DNA of 64,000 bases from Sphingobium sp. AP49. GTDB taxonomy: Bacteria > Pseudomonadota > Alphaproteobacteria > Sphingomonadales > Sphingomonadaceae. The stretch is from positions 2,301,501 through 2,365,500 of the forward strand of contig NZ_CP124576.1 in assembly GCF_000281715.2 (NCBI RefSeq). Reading direction: 5' to 3'. The position numbers and the translations under genes were made by a program. Positions 27,167 through 36,506 of the stretch are shown here, piece after piece (the first letter of the stretch is position 1; the number at the start of each line of letters is the position of its first letter). The notes under the pieces were generated by a model, which searched no databases, was not told where the DNA came from, and was given only the letters and a program-made list of their open reading frames with translations.

Positions 27167-27709
27167 ATGACGCAGCCCAGCATGAAACAGAAGATGATCG
27201 CGGGCGAACCCTATCATGCGAGCGACCCGGAAATCATCGCGGACCAGTTGGCGGCGGCGGAATGGATGCGCCGTTTTAACGCTACCCTGCCGCCCGAGCG
27301 CGAGGCACTGCTGCGCGAAAGGCTGGGCGCGTTGGGCGCGGGATCAACGATCCGGCCACCCTTCCACTGCGACTATGGTTTCAACATCTTCCTGGGCGCG
27401 GGCGTGTTCCTGAACTTCAATTGCGTCATCCTGGACGTGGTGCCGGTGACGATCGGCGATGGCACGCAGATCGGCACCGGGGTGCAGATATTGACCGCCG
27501 ATCATCCGCGCGATCCGGGCGAGCGCGCCACCGGCATCGAATGGGGCGTGCCGATCACCATCGGCCGCAATGTGTGGATTGGCGGCGGCGCGATCATCCT
27601 GCCCGGCGTCACGATCGGCGACGACGCATTGATCGGCGCGGGCAGCGTGGTGACGCGCGACGTGCCGGCGGGCGCGACCGTGGTCGGCAATCCGGCGCGG
27701 GCGCGGTAA
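27167..27709 (+). CDS. Sugar O-acetyltransferase (maltose/galactoside acetyltransferase family)
   Basis: A 180-residue left-handed beta-helix enzyme that transfers acetyl from acetyl-CoA to a sugar or similar acceptor. It has an N-terminal Mac domain (KMIAGEPYHASDPE), hexapeptide repeats (TIGDGTQIGTGVQIL and onward), ITIGRNVWIGGGAIILPGV, and the terminal VVGNPARAR. Three successive ATGs (27161, 27164, 27167) follow AAGGAG; the third has the best spacing. The true acceptor is unknown. Confidence 0.88.
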   Translation: MTQPSMKQKMIAGEPYHASDPEIIADQLAAAEWMRRFNATLPPEREALLRERLGALGAGSTIRPPFHCDYGFNIFLGAGVFLNFNCVILDVVPVTIGDGTQIGTGVQILTADHPRDPGERATGIEWGVPITIGRNVWIGGGAIILPGVTIGDDALIGAGSVVTRDVPAGATVVGNPARAR

Positions 27710-27764
27710 ACCGATACAGACCATTGCCCCGCGCGTCTGTCACGCTATGGTCGCGCGCAACAAT

Positions 27765-27810
27765 CAGAACAGGCCGGCCGATTGCATCGGCTGTCCTGTT
27801 CTGGTCTTTT
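27765..27810 (+). terminator. Rho-independent terminator after the acetyltransferase gene
   Basis: A near-perfect 18-base stem starting CAGAACAGG (27765) and ending CCTGTTCTG (27803), with two mismatches and a TGC loop. It is followed by GTCTTTT, a short T run. It closes the acetyltransferase transcript 55 bases after its stop and isolates plsY. Confidence 0.75.
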
Positions 27811-27877
27811 GATTTACCGCGTTTTCCGAGTCAGCAGCTGTTCCACCTGCTTCGAAAACACTTTATCGGCGAATTTC

Positions 27878-28492
27878 ATGACACCTCCCTGGCTGCTTCC
27901 CGCTTTTGTCCTGGTGCTGGGCTATCTGCTCGGCTCGATCCCCTTTGGCCTGCTGCTGACGCGCTTTACCGGCGCTGGCGACCTGCGCCAGATCGGGTCG
28001 GGCAATATCGGCGCGACCAATGTGCTGCGCACCGGGCGCAAGGGGCTGGCGGCGGCGACCCTGCTGCTCGACCTGCTCAAGGGTGCGGCGGCGGTGCTGA
28101 TCGGCGCGGCGCTGGTGGATGGTGGCGGGCCGATGGCCGGCGCCATGGCATTCATCGGCCATTGCTACCCGGTCTGGCTGCGCTTTGCCGGGGGCAAGGG
28201 CGTGGCAACCATGATGGGCGTGGTGACGGCGTTGTACTGGCCGGCTGGCATCGTCTTTGCTGTCGTGTGGCTGGGTGCGCTGTTCGGCACCAAATGGTCG
28301 TCGGTGGGCGGCATGTCGGCGGCGGTCAGCGCGCCGGTGGCCATGTATGCCTTCGGCCGTATCGAGCTGGTCCCGGTCAACCTGGCGCTTGCGCTGATCG
28401 TGCTGTGGCGGCACCGCGCCAATATCGCCCGACTGATGAAGGGCGAAGAGCCCAAGGTCGGCAGTTCCAAACAGAAAGCCGCCACCGAGTGA
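27878..28492 (+). CDS. plsY: Glycerol-3-phosphate acyltransferase
   Basis: A polytopic inner-membrane enzyme that makes lysophosphatidic acid from acyl-phosphate and glycerol-3-phosphate. Family motifs are LGYLLGSIPFGLLLTR, IGSGNIGATNVLR, and FAGGKGVATMMG. It is 204 residues with about five membrane segments. The start at 27878 (MTPPWLLP) is taken from homology, and the ribosome-binding site is poor. It overlaps dprA by GTGA. Confidence 0.94.
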   Translation: MTPPWLLPAFVLVLGYLLGSIPFGLLLTRFTGAGDLRQIGSGNIGATNVLRTGRKGLAAATLLLDLLKGAAAVLIGAALVDGGGPMAGAMAFIGHCYPVWLRFAGGKGVATMMGVVTALYWPAGIVFAVVWLGALFGTKWSSVGGMSAAVSAPVAMYAFGRIELVPVNLALALIVLWRHRANIARLMKGEEPKVGSSKQKAATE

Positions 28493-29577
28493 GCGGGCAG
28501 GAGCGGTTCGACCGTCTCCGCCTGATCCGATCCCCCCGGATCGGCCCCGTCAGCTACCGCCAGTTGCTCGCCCGCTTCGGCAGCGCGGCCGAGGCGCTGC
28601 GCGCCATTCCCATGCTCGCCGCGCGCGGCGGGGGCGAGGCGCGGGTGGCCGATGCGGGGGCGGTCGAGCGCGAAATTGCCGCCACCCGTGCGGCTGGCGC
28701 TCGCTATCTGCTGATGGGTGATGCCGACTATCCCGCGCTGCTGGCGGAAATGGAGGGTGCGCCCCCCGCACTCATCATTCGGGGGGATGCTGCGATCGCG
28801 GCGCGGCCCTGCATCGCCATGGTCGGCGCGCGCAATGCTTCGGCTGCCGCCTGCCGCTTTGCCCGGATATTGGCCCAGCAACTGGGCGAACGCGGCACGG
28901 TGGTCGTGTCCGGCCTGGCGCGTGGCATCGATACCGAGGCACATCGCGGATCGATCGACAGCGGCACGATCGGCGTGATTGCGAGCGGCATCGATATCGG
29001 CTTCCCGCCCGAAAATGCCGCCTTGCAGGCGGATGTGGCACAGCGCGGTCTGCTGGTGACCGAACATCCGCCCGGCACCCAGCCGCTGGCCCGCCATTTC
29101 CCCGCGCGCAACCGGATCATCGCCGGACTGGCGCTGGGCACGGTGGTGGTGGAGGCGGCGCCCAAGTCCGGGTCGCTGATCACCGCAAGGCTGGCGACCG
29201 AGGCGGGGCGCGAGGTGATGGCGGTACCCGGATCGCCGCTCGACCCGCGTGCCCAGGGCTGCAACCTGCTGATCCGCGAGGGGGCGACGCTGGTGCAGAA
29301 TGCGGACGATATATTGGAGGCGGTCGGCGGGCTTGATCCTCGGATGGTGCGGCAGGGGAGTTTCGACTTCATCGGCCAGCCGGTGTCGAGCGATGTCGCC
29401 GATGCCGATCGGGCGGCGGTGATCGCGCTGCTGGGGCCGGTCGCCGTTGCGATCGATGAACTGATCCGGCAATCGGGGCTGGCGCCGGCGCTGGTGCAGA
29501 CGATAGTGCTGGAATTGGAGCTGGCCGGTCGCATCGACCGGCATTCGGGGGGAAGGGTGTCTTTTCATGAACGTTGA
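28489..29577 (+). CDS. dprA: DNA-processing protein DprA
   Basis: Loads RecA on incoming single-stranded DNA during transformation. It is 362 residues, with an N-terminal SAM-like region (RLIRSPRIGPVSYRQLL), a Rossmann-fold core (MVGARNAS, VSGLARGIDTEAH, RNRIIAGLALGTVVVEA, KSGSLITARLA) and a C-terminal winged-helix DprA domain ending RHSGGRVSFHER. The GTG start at 28489 overlaps the plsY stop. The 3' end overlaps the next gene by 11 bases. No other competence gene is nearby. Confidence 0.94.
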   Translation: MSGQERFDRLRLIRSPRIGPVSYRQLLARFGSAAEALRAIPMLAARGGGEARVADAGAVEREIAATRAAGARYLLMGDADYPALLAEMEGAPPALIIRGDAAIAARPCIAMVGARNASAAACRFARILAQQLGERGTVVVSGLARGIDTEAHRGSIDSGTIGVIASGIDIGFPPENAALQADVAQRGLLVTEHPPGTQPLARHFPARNRIIAGLALGTVVVEAAPKSGSLITARLATEAGREVMAVPGSPLDPRAQGCNLLIREGATLVQNADDILEAVGGLDPRMVRQGSFDFIGQPVSSDVADADRAAVIALLGPVAVAIDELIRQSGLAPALVQTIVLELELAGRIDRHSGGRVSFHER

Positions 29578-30241
29578 TGGGGTACAGGTCGATATTGGCG
29601 GGGTCTTGACGCGGGCGAGTGGTGTCATTGTGGCAGACCTGCCGCGCTATGGCGGGCTGGCATTGACATCGGCGATCGTGGGCGGGCTGTCCGACACCTA
29701 TCTGCCGGACGCGGGTAATTTTTTGGGCAATATCGCACTGTTCTTCATATCGGTGCTGGCGGTCTATTTTGCGTTGCAGGCGCGGTTGGCGGATGATGAT
29801 ATCCGGCCCCGTTTCGGTGCTGCCTTCGGCTATAATCTCCTGACCAGCATCGGCATTGGTCTGGGCCTGGTCTTCTTCATCATTCCCGGCTTGCTGCTGT
29901 TCGTGCGCTGGTCGGTCGGGCTTCCCGCGCTGCTGCGTGAAAATCTGGGCGTGTCGGAAGCGATGGGCCGCAGCCGCGACCTGACCGAGGGCAATCGCTG
30001 GCGGATATTGGGACTGGCGCTGCTGATCTGGGTGCCGTTCCTCCTGGTGATGTTGCTGTTCGGTAGTCTTGCCGGGGCCTTTGGCGGCGAAGCGATGCTG
30101 GGATCGTTGGCGTTCAACATGGCCATCAATTTTGCTGCCGGGGCCATCTCGGTCTTTAGCGCCCTGTGCTGGACCGAAGCCTATATTCTGTTGTCGGGTG
30201 TGGATCGTGCCGACAGTGCATTGGCGGAAATTTTCGCCTGA
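29567..30241 (+). CDS. Multi-pass membrane protein, YesL/DUF-type
   Basis: A 224-residue protein with about five hydrophobic segments, such as IALFFISVLAVYFALQA and ILGLALLIWVPFLLVMLLF. It contains the motif SEAMGRSRDLTEGNRWRI, shared with membrane domains found beside glycerophosphodiester phosphodiesterases and related unassigned families. It overlaps the dprA end and is followed by 98 bases before topA. Function unknown. Confidence 0.7.
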   Translation: MNVDGVQVDIGGVLTRASGVIVADLPRYGGLALTSAIVGGLSDTYLPDAGNFLGNIALFFISVLAVYFALQARLADDDIRPRFGAAFGYNLLTSIGIGLGLVFFIIPGLLLFVRWSVGLPALLRENLGVSEAMGRSRDLTEGNRWRILGLALLIWVPFLLVMLLFGSLAGAFGGEAMLGSLAFNMAINFAAGAISVFSALCWTEAYILLSGVDRADSALAEIFA

Positions 30242-30339
30242 AGCCGTTGCGGGGGTGGCGTTTGGTGGCGCTTGACGCGATATCGCGATCATCGCCACAC
30301 TCGCGCGTATACGTGAGAGATTTGAGAACCGGGGCCTGA

Positions 30340-32922
30340 ATGCAACTTGTCATCGTCGAATCGCCGGCCAAGGCGAAGACCATCGAGAAATATCTGGGTG
30401 GGGATTTCCATGTCCTCGCCAGCTACGGCCATATTCGTGACCTGCCGGCCAAGGATGGATCGGTGGACCCTGACGATGGTTTTGCCATGTCGTGGGAAAA
30501 TTATGGCGACAAGGGCAAGCAGCTCAAGGCGATTACGGACGAGGCCAAGAAGGCCACGCGATTGATCCTCGCGACTGACCCTGATCGCGAAGGGGAAGCG
30601 ATCAGCTGGCATGTGCAGGAAGTGCTGCGCGCCAAGAAGGCGCTGCCCTCCGTCGTGGACCGGGTGACGTTCAACGCGATCACCAAGGCGGCGGTGCTGG
30701 ACGCGATGGCCAAGCCGCGCGCGCTGGACGAGGATCTGATCGACGCCTATCGGGCGCGCCGGGCGCTCGACTATCTGGTGGGCTTCACCCTGTCGCCGGT
30801 GCTGTGGCGCAAGCTGCCCGGCGCCAAGTCGGCCGGCCGCGTCCAGTCGGTCGCGCTGCGCCTGGTGGTGGAGCGCGAGCGCGAGATCGAAAGCTTCACC
30901 CCGCAGGAATATTGGTCGGTCGCGGCCGAAATGGAGCAGGGCGGGCAGGGCTTCACCGCGCGCCTCGTCCGCTGGAAGGGCGAGAAGATCGATCGCCTGA
31001 CCATCGGCAAGGAAGGCGATGCCATGGCGGCCAAGGCCGATGTGGAGGCCGGCCGCTTCACCGTCGACAAGGTCGAGACCAAGCCGCTCACCCGCAATCC
31101 GCCGCCGCCCTTCACCACATCGACGCTGCAGCAGGAAGCCGCGCGCAAGCTCGGCTTCTCCGCCAGCCACACGATGCGGATCGCGCAGCAGCTCTACGAG
31201 GATGGCGCCATCACCTATATGCGTACCGACGGCGTGCAGATGGACGGCAGCGCCATCTCGGCCGCGCGCAAGGCGATCGCGGAGCGCTATGATGGCGGAT
31301 ACCTGCCCGAAAAGCCGCGCCAATATCAGACCAAGGCCAAGAATGCGCAGGAAGCGCATGAAGCCATCCGCCCGACCGAATTTTCCCGCGACAAGGTGGG
31401 GTCGGGCGATCATGCGCGCCTCTATGACCTGGTGTTCAAGCGCGCGCTGGCGAGCCAGATGGCGTCCGCCCGGCTGGAACGCACCACCATTGACATGGTC
31501 GACGGCAGCGGCAGCCATATGTTGCGCGCCACCGGCCAGGTGGTGATCTTCCCCGGCTTCCTGGCGCTCTACGAGGAAGGCCGCGACGATGCCGAGGATG
31601 ACGACAGCAAGCTGCTGCCGCGCCTGAGCGAAGGGGATGCGCCGGCCAAGAAGAAGGTGAGCGCGGAGCAGCATTTCACCCAGCCGCCGCCGCGCTATTC
31701 CGAAGCGTCGCTGGTCAAGCGCCTGGAGGAACTGGGCATCGGTCGCCCGTCGACCTATGCCTCGACGCTGCAAGTTCTGAAGGACCGCGACTATGTCCGC
31801 GTCGAGAAGAACCGCTTCTTCGCCGAGGAGAGCGGGCGGCTGGTGACGGCCTTCCTGGAGCGCTTCTTCGAGCGTTATGTCTCCTATGATTTCACCGCGG
31901 GTCTTGAGGACGAGCTGGACGAGATTTCGGGTGGCCGCGCCCAGTGGCAGGAGGTGCTGGAAGCCTTCTGGAAGGACTTCAAGCCCAAGACCGCCGAGAT
32001 CATGGAGCAGAAGCCGTCGGACATCACGGCCGAGCTGGACAAGTTCCTGGAGCCGATGCTGTTCCCGCCCAAGGCGGACGGCAGCAATCCGCGCGCCTGC
32101 CCGCTCTGTGCCGATGGCCAATTGTCGCTGCGCGGCGGCCGTTTTGGCGCGTTCATCGCCTGCTCCAACTATCCCGAGTGCAAATATACCCGAAAGTTCG
32201 GCCAGCCGGGCGGCAGCGATGGCGCCGATACCGGCCCCGAAATCCTGGGTCAGCATCCCGAGACCGGGCAGGACATTGTCAAGAAGTCCGGCCGCTTCGG
32301 TCCCTATATCGAGATGGGCGAGGGCAAGGAGGCCAAGCGCGGGTCGATCCCCAAGGATCTGCCCGATGGCGAGATGACGCTCGACTGGGCGGTCAAGCTG
32401 CTCAGCCTGCCGCGCGAGGTCGGCCTGCACCCGGAAACCGGCCTGCCGATCGTCGCCAATATCGGCCGCTTCGGTCCCTATCTGCTGCACGACGGCAAAT
32501 ATGGCCGCCTGTCCTCCACCGCCGAGATTTTCGAGGTGGGCATGAACATGGCGGTCGCCAAGCTTGCCGATGCGGCGAACAAGGGCGGCCGTGGCGGTTC
32601 GTCGCGCGAGCCATTGAAGGTGCTGGGCAAGCATCCGCGCACCGAGGCGGAGATCAAGCTGATGGCGGGCCGCTATGGCCCCTATGTCACCGACGGCACC
32701 ACCAACGCGACCCTGCCCAAGACGATCGAGCAGGACGCGCTGACGCTGGAGGAAGCGGCCCAGCTCATCGACGCCCGCGCGGCGGCGGCCCCGGCCAAGA
32801 AGGGCAAGAAGGCGCCGGCGAAGAAGGCTGCTGCCAAGAAGCCGACGGCGAAGAAGGAAGCGGGCGAGAAGAAGCCCGCCGCCAAGAAGGCCCCGGCCAA
32901 GAAGAAGGCGGCGGCGGAATAA
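30340..32922 (+). CDS. topA: DNA topoisomerase I
   Basis: Type IA topoisomerase that relaxes negative supercoils. It is 860 residues, with an N-terminal TOPRIM (LVIVESPAKAKTIEKYL, ATDPDREGEAISWH) and the catalytic tyrosine Y293 in ITYMRTDGV. A single clear zinc finger, CPLCADGQL with CSNYPECKYTRK, is followed by degenerate repeats beginning SGRFGPYIEMGEG and IGRFGPYLLHDG. The last 45 residues are a lysine/alanine tail (KKAPAKKAAAKK and similar) of the kind that binds DNA non-specifically. A palindromic GCGATATCGC at about 30275 lies in the upstream gap. Confidence 0.97.
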   Translation: MQLVIVESPAKAKTIEKYLGGDFHVLASYGHIRDLPAKDGSVDPDDGFAMSWENYGDKGKQLKAITDEAKKATRLILATDPDREGEAISWHVQEVLRAKKALPSVVDRVTFNAITKAAVLDAMAKPRALDEDLIDAYRARRALDYLVGFTLSPVLWRKLPGAKSAGRVQSVALRLVVEREREIESFTPQEYWSVAAEMEQGGQGFTARLVRWKGEKIDRLTIGKEGDAMAAKADVEAGRFTVDKVETKPLTRNPPPPFTTSTLQQEAARKLGFSASHTMRIAQQLYEDGAITYMRTDGVQMDGSAISAARKAIAERYDGGYLPEKPRQYQTKAKNAQEAHEAIRPTEFSRDKVGSGDHARLYDLVFKRALASQMASARLERTTIDMVDGSGSHMLRATGQVVIFPGFLALYEEGRDDAEDDDSKLLPRLSEGDAPAKKKVSAEQHFTQPPPRYSEASLVKRLEELGIGRPSTYASTLQVLKDRDYVRVEKNRFFAEESGRLVTAFLERFFERYVSYDFTAGLEDELDEISGGRAQWQEVLEAFWKDFKPKTAEIMEQKPSDITAELDKFLEPMLFPPKADGSNPRACPLCADGQLSLRGGRFGAFIACSNYPECKYTRKFGQPGGSDGADTGPEILGQHPETGQDIVKKSGRFGPYIEMGEGKEAKRGSIPKDLPDGEMTLDWAVKLLSLPREVGLHPETGLPIVANIGRFGPYLLHDGKYGRLSSTAEIFEVGMNMAVAKLADAANKGGRGGSSREPLKVLGKHPRTEAEIKLMAGRYGPYVTDGTTNATLPKTIEQDALTLEEAAQLIDARAAAAPAKKGKKAPAKKAAAKKPTAKKEAGEKKPAAKKAPAKKKAAAE

Positions 32923-32955
32923 TCCGCCACCGCCTCCGGTCATGTGCGGCGGGCG

Positions 32956-33924
32956 TCAGAAACGCTCGCCGACCATTTCCTCGCTTGCCAGCCACAGCGC
33001 TTCGGCCTTGATCGGGTCGAACGCATAGGGACGCACGCCGCCGCTGATCGAGAAAGCATCGCCATCGGTCGTTACCTCGGCGACATGGCAATCCTCGCAA
33101 TAATGGCCGCCGACGGCTTCGGCGTCCGCGACGATCGCGGCCCAGACGGATGTGGCGGCGCCCTGCGGGATCGACTTGAACGCGAAGGGCGGGCGGCCGG
33201 CGGCTTCATTGACCTTCTGCACATTCTCCACCAGCGCGGCCATGTCGGCTTCGCTCATGTGACGGGCGAGTTCGGTCTGGATGCCGCCCGGGTGGACCGC
33301 CGTGGCGCGGACGCCGCGATCGCGATGGCGCCGGTCGAATTCGACCGCGAACAGGATGTTCGCCGTCTTCGACCGGCCATAGGCGATGAAGGGTTCATAG
33401 GCGGTGTGATCGAAATTGGGATCGTCGAGGTCGACATCGCTGAAACGATGCCCGGCCGAGGAGAGGGTGACGAGGCGCCCACCATCCTTGAGCAGGCCTG
33501 CAATCCGGTTGACCAGCAGGAAATGGCCCAGATGATTGGTGCCGAACTGGGTTTCAAAGCCATCGGCGGTCTTGCCGAGCGGGCAGGCCATGACACCGGC
33601 ATTGCAGATGATGATATCGAATGGACGGCCGTCGGTGTTGAGCGCGTCGGCGCAGGCGCGGACGCTGGCGAAGGAAGCGAGGTCGAGTTCGACCAGTTCG
33701 AGCGATCCCCCCTGCGCGCCCGGCACGACCTGCCTCGTGGCGCGGCGGGCCTTGTCGAGGTCGCGGGCGGCGCCGACGACATCAGCGCCATGAGCAACCA
33801 GCACGCGCGCTGTCTCGACGCCAAGGCCGGCCGACACGCCGGTGACCAGGATGCGCTTGCCGCTGAGGTCGATGCCGTCGAGCACCTCGTCGGTGGTTGA
33901 ATATTGTCCGAAAACCAGGCTCAT
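32956..33924 (-). CDS. Short-chain dehydrogenase/reductase (retinol-dehydrogenase-like)
   Basis: A 322-residue NAD(P)-dependent SDR with coenzyme loop VTGVSAGLGVETARVL, the NAG motif ICNAGVM, and the catalytic YGRSK. The chain is longer than a classical SDR and resembles the retinol dehydrogenase/WW-domain oxidoreductase branch. It diverges from an AraC-type regulator, a common pairing in which the regulator controls the reductase in response to an aldehyde or similar compound. The substrate is unknown. Confidence 0.87.
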   Translation of the reverse strand: MSLVFGQYSTTDEVLDGIDLSGKRILVTGVSAGLGVETARVLVAHGADVVGAARDLDKARRATRQVVPGAQGGSLELVELDLASFASVRACADALNTDGRPFDIIICNAGVMACPLGKTADGFETQFGTNHLGHFLLVNRIAGLLKDGGRLVTLSSAGHRFSDVDLDDPNFDHTAYEPFIAYGRSKTANILFAVEFDRRHRDRGVRATAVHPGGIQTELARHMSEADMAALVENVQKVNEAAGRPPFAFKSIPQGAATSVWAAIVADAEAVGGHYCEDCHVAEVTTDGDAFSISGGVRPYAFDPIKAEALWLASEEMVGERF

Positions 33925-33962
33925 CTCATTCTCCTTATCTGAAGAGCGAGCGGCAGATGGCG

Positions 33963-34072
33963 TGGCCCTTGCGGCTTTGCGCGCCGGATCGCCTCACTCT
34001 CTTGCCTGATCCTCTCAAAAGCGGGGCGGGATGCGGGGCTGGCCCTTGCATCGCTTTGCGCGCGCGCCGATC
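33963..34072. promoter_or_regulatory. Imperfect direct repeats between SDR and AraC genes
   Basis: TGGCCCTTGC occurs at 33963-33972 and again at 34040-34049. Each is followed by GCTTTGCGCGC and then CC(G)GATC, giving two copies of about 28-33 bases some 77 bases apart. One copy lies 39 bases from the SDR start and the other ends nine bases before the regulator start. AraC-type proteins commonly bind direct repeats, so this may be the operator of the regulator. Confidence 0.4.
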
Positions 34073-34080
34073 TTGCGGCC

Positions 34081-34956
34081 ATGCAGGACCAACTCCAGAG
34101 CATGTGCGCGATTGCGCTGCGGCACCCGGACGCACGTCTCAGTCATCCGCGCGCCGGCATCTTCGTCGGCCACAGCACCACGCCGCCATCGCCGGGGGTG
34201 TTCGAGCCGATGGTCTGCGTCGTGTTGCAGGGGGCAAAGCAGGTGCTGATCGGCGACCAACTGCTGCGCTATGACAGCGCCAGCTATTTCGTTGCCACGC
34301 TGGACTTGCCGGCACAGGGCTGCATTGTAGAGGCGACGCCCGGCCAGCCCTATATCGGCGCGAGCATGGCGCTCAATCGCGATGTGCTGGCGCAATTGCT
34401 GTGCGAAGTGCCCGATCGGTCGGCGGGCGAGGCGACGGGGTTCATGGTGAGCGCCATGACGGAGGAATTGCTGGCGACCTGGCTGCGGCTGCTGTCGCTG
34501 TTCGACCGTCCGGAGGAAACGGCGATCCTGGGGCCGCTGATCGAGCGGGAATTGCTCTATCGGCTGCTGCAGGGGCCGCAGGGCGCGGTGCTGCGGCAAT
34601 TGGCGCAGGCGGACAGTCGGTTGTCGCGCATTCGCGCGGCGATCGGCTGGATCCGCGAACATTTCGCCGCGCCGCTGCGGATCGAGGCGCTGGCCGAGAT
34701 CGCCGGGATGAGCGCGGCCTCCTTCCACCGTCATTTCAAGGCGGCGACGGCGATGAGCCCGCTGCAATATCAGAAGGCGCTGCGCTTGCAGGAGGCGCGG
34801 CGATTGCTCATCACCCATGGCGATGCGGCCGCGACCGCCTATCGGGTCGGCTATGAAAGCCCCTCCCAGTTCAGTCGGGAATATGCGCGCATGTTCGGCA
34901 ACCCGCCGCTGCGCGACGCGGCTCTGCTGCGTGGTTCGGAACCGGCCATCGCCTAG
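34081..34956 (+). CDS. AraC-family transcriptional regulator
   Basis: A 291-residue regulator with an N-terminal ligand-binding domain of the AraC_N type (residues about 20-175) and two C-terminal helix-turn-helix motifs: RIEALAEIAGMSAASFHRHFK and the later AATAYRVGYESPSQFSREYAR. It diverges from the SDR gene and probably controls it. Its TAG overlaps the TAG of the convergent UbiB-like gene in the shared bases CTAG (34953-34956). Confidence 0.9.
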   Translation: MQDQLQSMCAIALRHPDARLSHPRAGIFVGHSTTPPSPGVFEPMVCVVLQGAKQVLIGDQLLRYDSASYFVATLDLPAQGCIVEATPGQPYIGASMALNRDVLAQLLCEVPDRSAGEATGFMVSAMTEELLATWLRLLSLFDRPEETAILGPLIERELLYRLLQGPQGAVLRQLAQADSRLSRIRAAIGWIREHFAAPLRIEALAEIAGMSAASFHRHFKAATAMSPLQYQKALRLQEARRLLITHGDAAATAYRVGYESPSQFSREYARMFGNPPLRDAALLRGSEPAIA

Positions 34957-36452
34957 CCCCAATATTGCGCGGCGGCGATCAGCGCGCCGGCGGCCATGAT
35001 GGCAGCGGCGATCCATTGGCTGCCCCGGTCCGGTGCAGGCGATGCCGTGGGCGCCGGTTCAGCTTCCAGCCGGCGGGTCAGGGCGCGCAGCAAGCGCGGG
35101 GCATCGTCGGCGATGCGCGAGAGTTCCAGCAGCAGGGCGACGGTCTTTTCGGGGGCGTGGGCCGCCGCGACCTGGTTCATCACCAGCCGGCCACGCGCTT
35201 TCTGGAGCGCCTGCGACAGGTCGAAGCCGGGCTGGATCGCGCCCAGCACCCCGTCCATGGTGATCAGCGCCTTGAAGATGAGGGCGAGGTCGGGCGGCAG
35301 GACCAGCCCCTCCTTGCGCAGCAGCGGGAAGAAGTCGGCGACCATGCGGGTCAGCACCAGCGGGCCGCTGCCATGGCGCGCGACCAGTTGCTCGGCGGCG
35401 TCCAGCACCCGGCCGGGATCGGGCGCGCTGGCCTTTGACCAGACCCGCAGCGTGTCGGCCAAGGTGCGCGCGTCGCCGGAGCGCAGCGAGAGGATGAAGG
35501 ACAGGAATTCCCGTCGCCGACGCGCACTGACATGGCCGATCAGGCCCAGGTCGAGCAGGGCGAGCCGGTTGCCGGGCAGGCAGAGGAGATTGCCGGGATG
35601 CGGATCGCCATGGAAGCGGCCATGGACCAGCACCATGTCGAGGACCAGCGCAGCGCCAAGGTCGGCGATCGCGGCCGGATCGATGCCGACTGCGCGCAAA
35701 GCATCGCCGTCGCGCGGCGGCACGCCGTCGATATAGTCCATCACCAGCACGGTTTCGGCGCAATAGCGCCAGTGGATCGCCGGGATGACGATGGCCGGGT
35801 TGTCGGCCAGGTCTTCGCGCAGCCGGTCGGCATTGCGGCCTTCCTGGGTGAAATCCAGTTCCTCCAGCACGGTATCGAGCAATTGCTGCACCAGCGCCTG
35901 GGGCTGGAAACGTCGCGCCTCGCGGCTGCTGGCCTCGACGATGCCCGCCAGATGGGTGATGAGGCGCAGGTCCGCCTCCATCGCCTTGCGGATGCCGGGG
36001 CGGCGGATCTTGACCACCACCTCCTGCCCGTCGGTCAGGGTCGCGCGATGGACCTGCGCCATCGAGGCGGCGGCAAGGGGCGCGGTATCGAAGCGGGCGA
36101 AGGCGGTCTCGACCGGTTCGCCCAGCACGGCTTCGAGGCGCGGGCGAAGCTGGTCGAAGGGCAGGGTAGGGGCGTCGCTGTGCAGCTTGCCGAACTCGGC
36201 GATCCACGCTTCGGGCAGCAGATCCTGCCGCGTGGCGAGGATCTGGCCGAGCTTCACATAGGTCGGGCCGAGCGCTTCCATCGCCTGCCGGGTGCGGCGG
36301 GGCAGGTCGGGCGGATCGGCGGCCATGTTGTCGCCGTCCTTGGCCAGCCCCAGCCGGGCGAGCAGCATGTCGAGACCGAAGCGGGTCGCGACGCTGGTAA
36401 TCTCGGCCAATCGTACGCGATCCCGCGTAGCCACCATGATGGTCTTGAGCAT
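34953..36452 (-). CDS. ABC1/UbiB-family atypical kinase
   Basis: A 499-residue member of the UbiB/COQ8 family, which supports ubiquinone synthesis through an ATPase-like activity. Family marks are KxGQ in YVKLGQILATRQDLLP, the AASMAQVHRA loop, VVVKIRRPGI, and the HGDPHPGN catalytic loop followed by LLDLGLIG. A C-terminal hydrophobic stretch (WIAAAIMAAGALIAAAQY) may anchor it. No ubiE/ubiJ neighbours are present, so it could be a second, non-canonical UbiB paralogue. Confidence 0.87.
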   Translation of the reverse strand: MLKTIMVATRDRVRLAEITSVATRFGLDMLLARLGLAKDGDNMAADPPDLPRRTRQAMEALGPTYVKLGQILATRQDLLPEAWIAEFGKLHSDAPTLPFDQLRPRLEAVLGEPVETAFARFDTAPLAAASMAQVHRATLTDGQEVVVKIRRPGIRKAMEADLRLITHLAGIVEASSREARRFQPQALVQQLLDTVLEELDFTQEGRNADRLREDLADNPAIVIPAIHWRYCAETVLVMDYIDGVPPRDGDALRAVGIDPAAIADLGAALVLDMVLVHGRFHGDPHPGNLLCLPGNRLALLDLGLIGHVSARRRREFLSFILSLRSGDARTLADTLRVWSKASAPDPGRVLDAAEQLVARHGSGPLVLTRMVADFFPLLRKEGLVLPPDLALIFKALITMDGVLGAIQPGFDLSQALQKARGRLVMNQVAAAHAPEKTVALLLELSRIADDAPRLLRALTRRLEAEPAPTASPAPDRGSQWIAAAIMAAGALIAAAQYWG

Positions 36453-36506
36453 TCAGGCTCAACGACCGGGACCGGGATTATGTTTCGCTTGAGCAGCGAA
36501 GCGGGA

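Noticed and set aside
30289..32943. Very long minus-strand open frame opposite topA
   Set aside because: It mirrors topA exactly, has no start signal or family motif, and is expected from third-position GC bias on the opposite strand.
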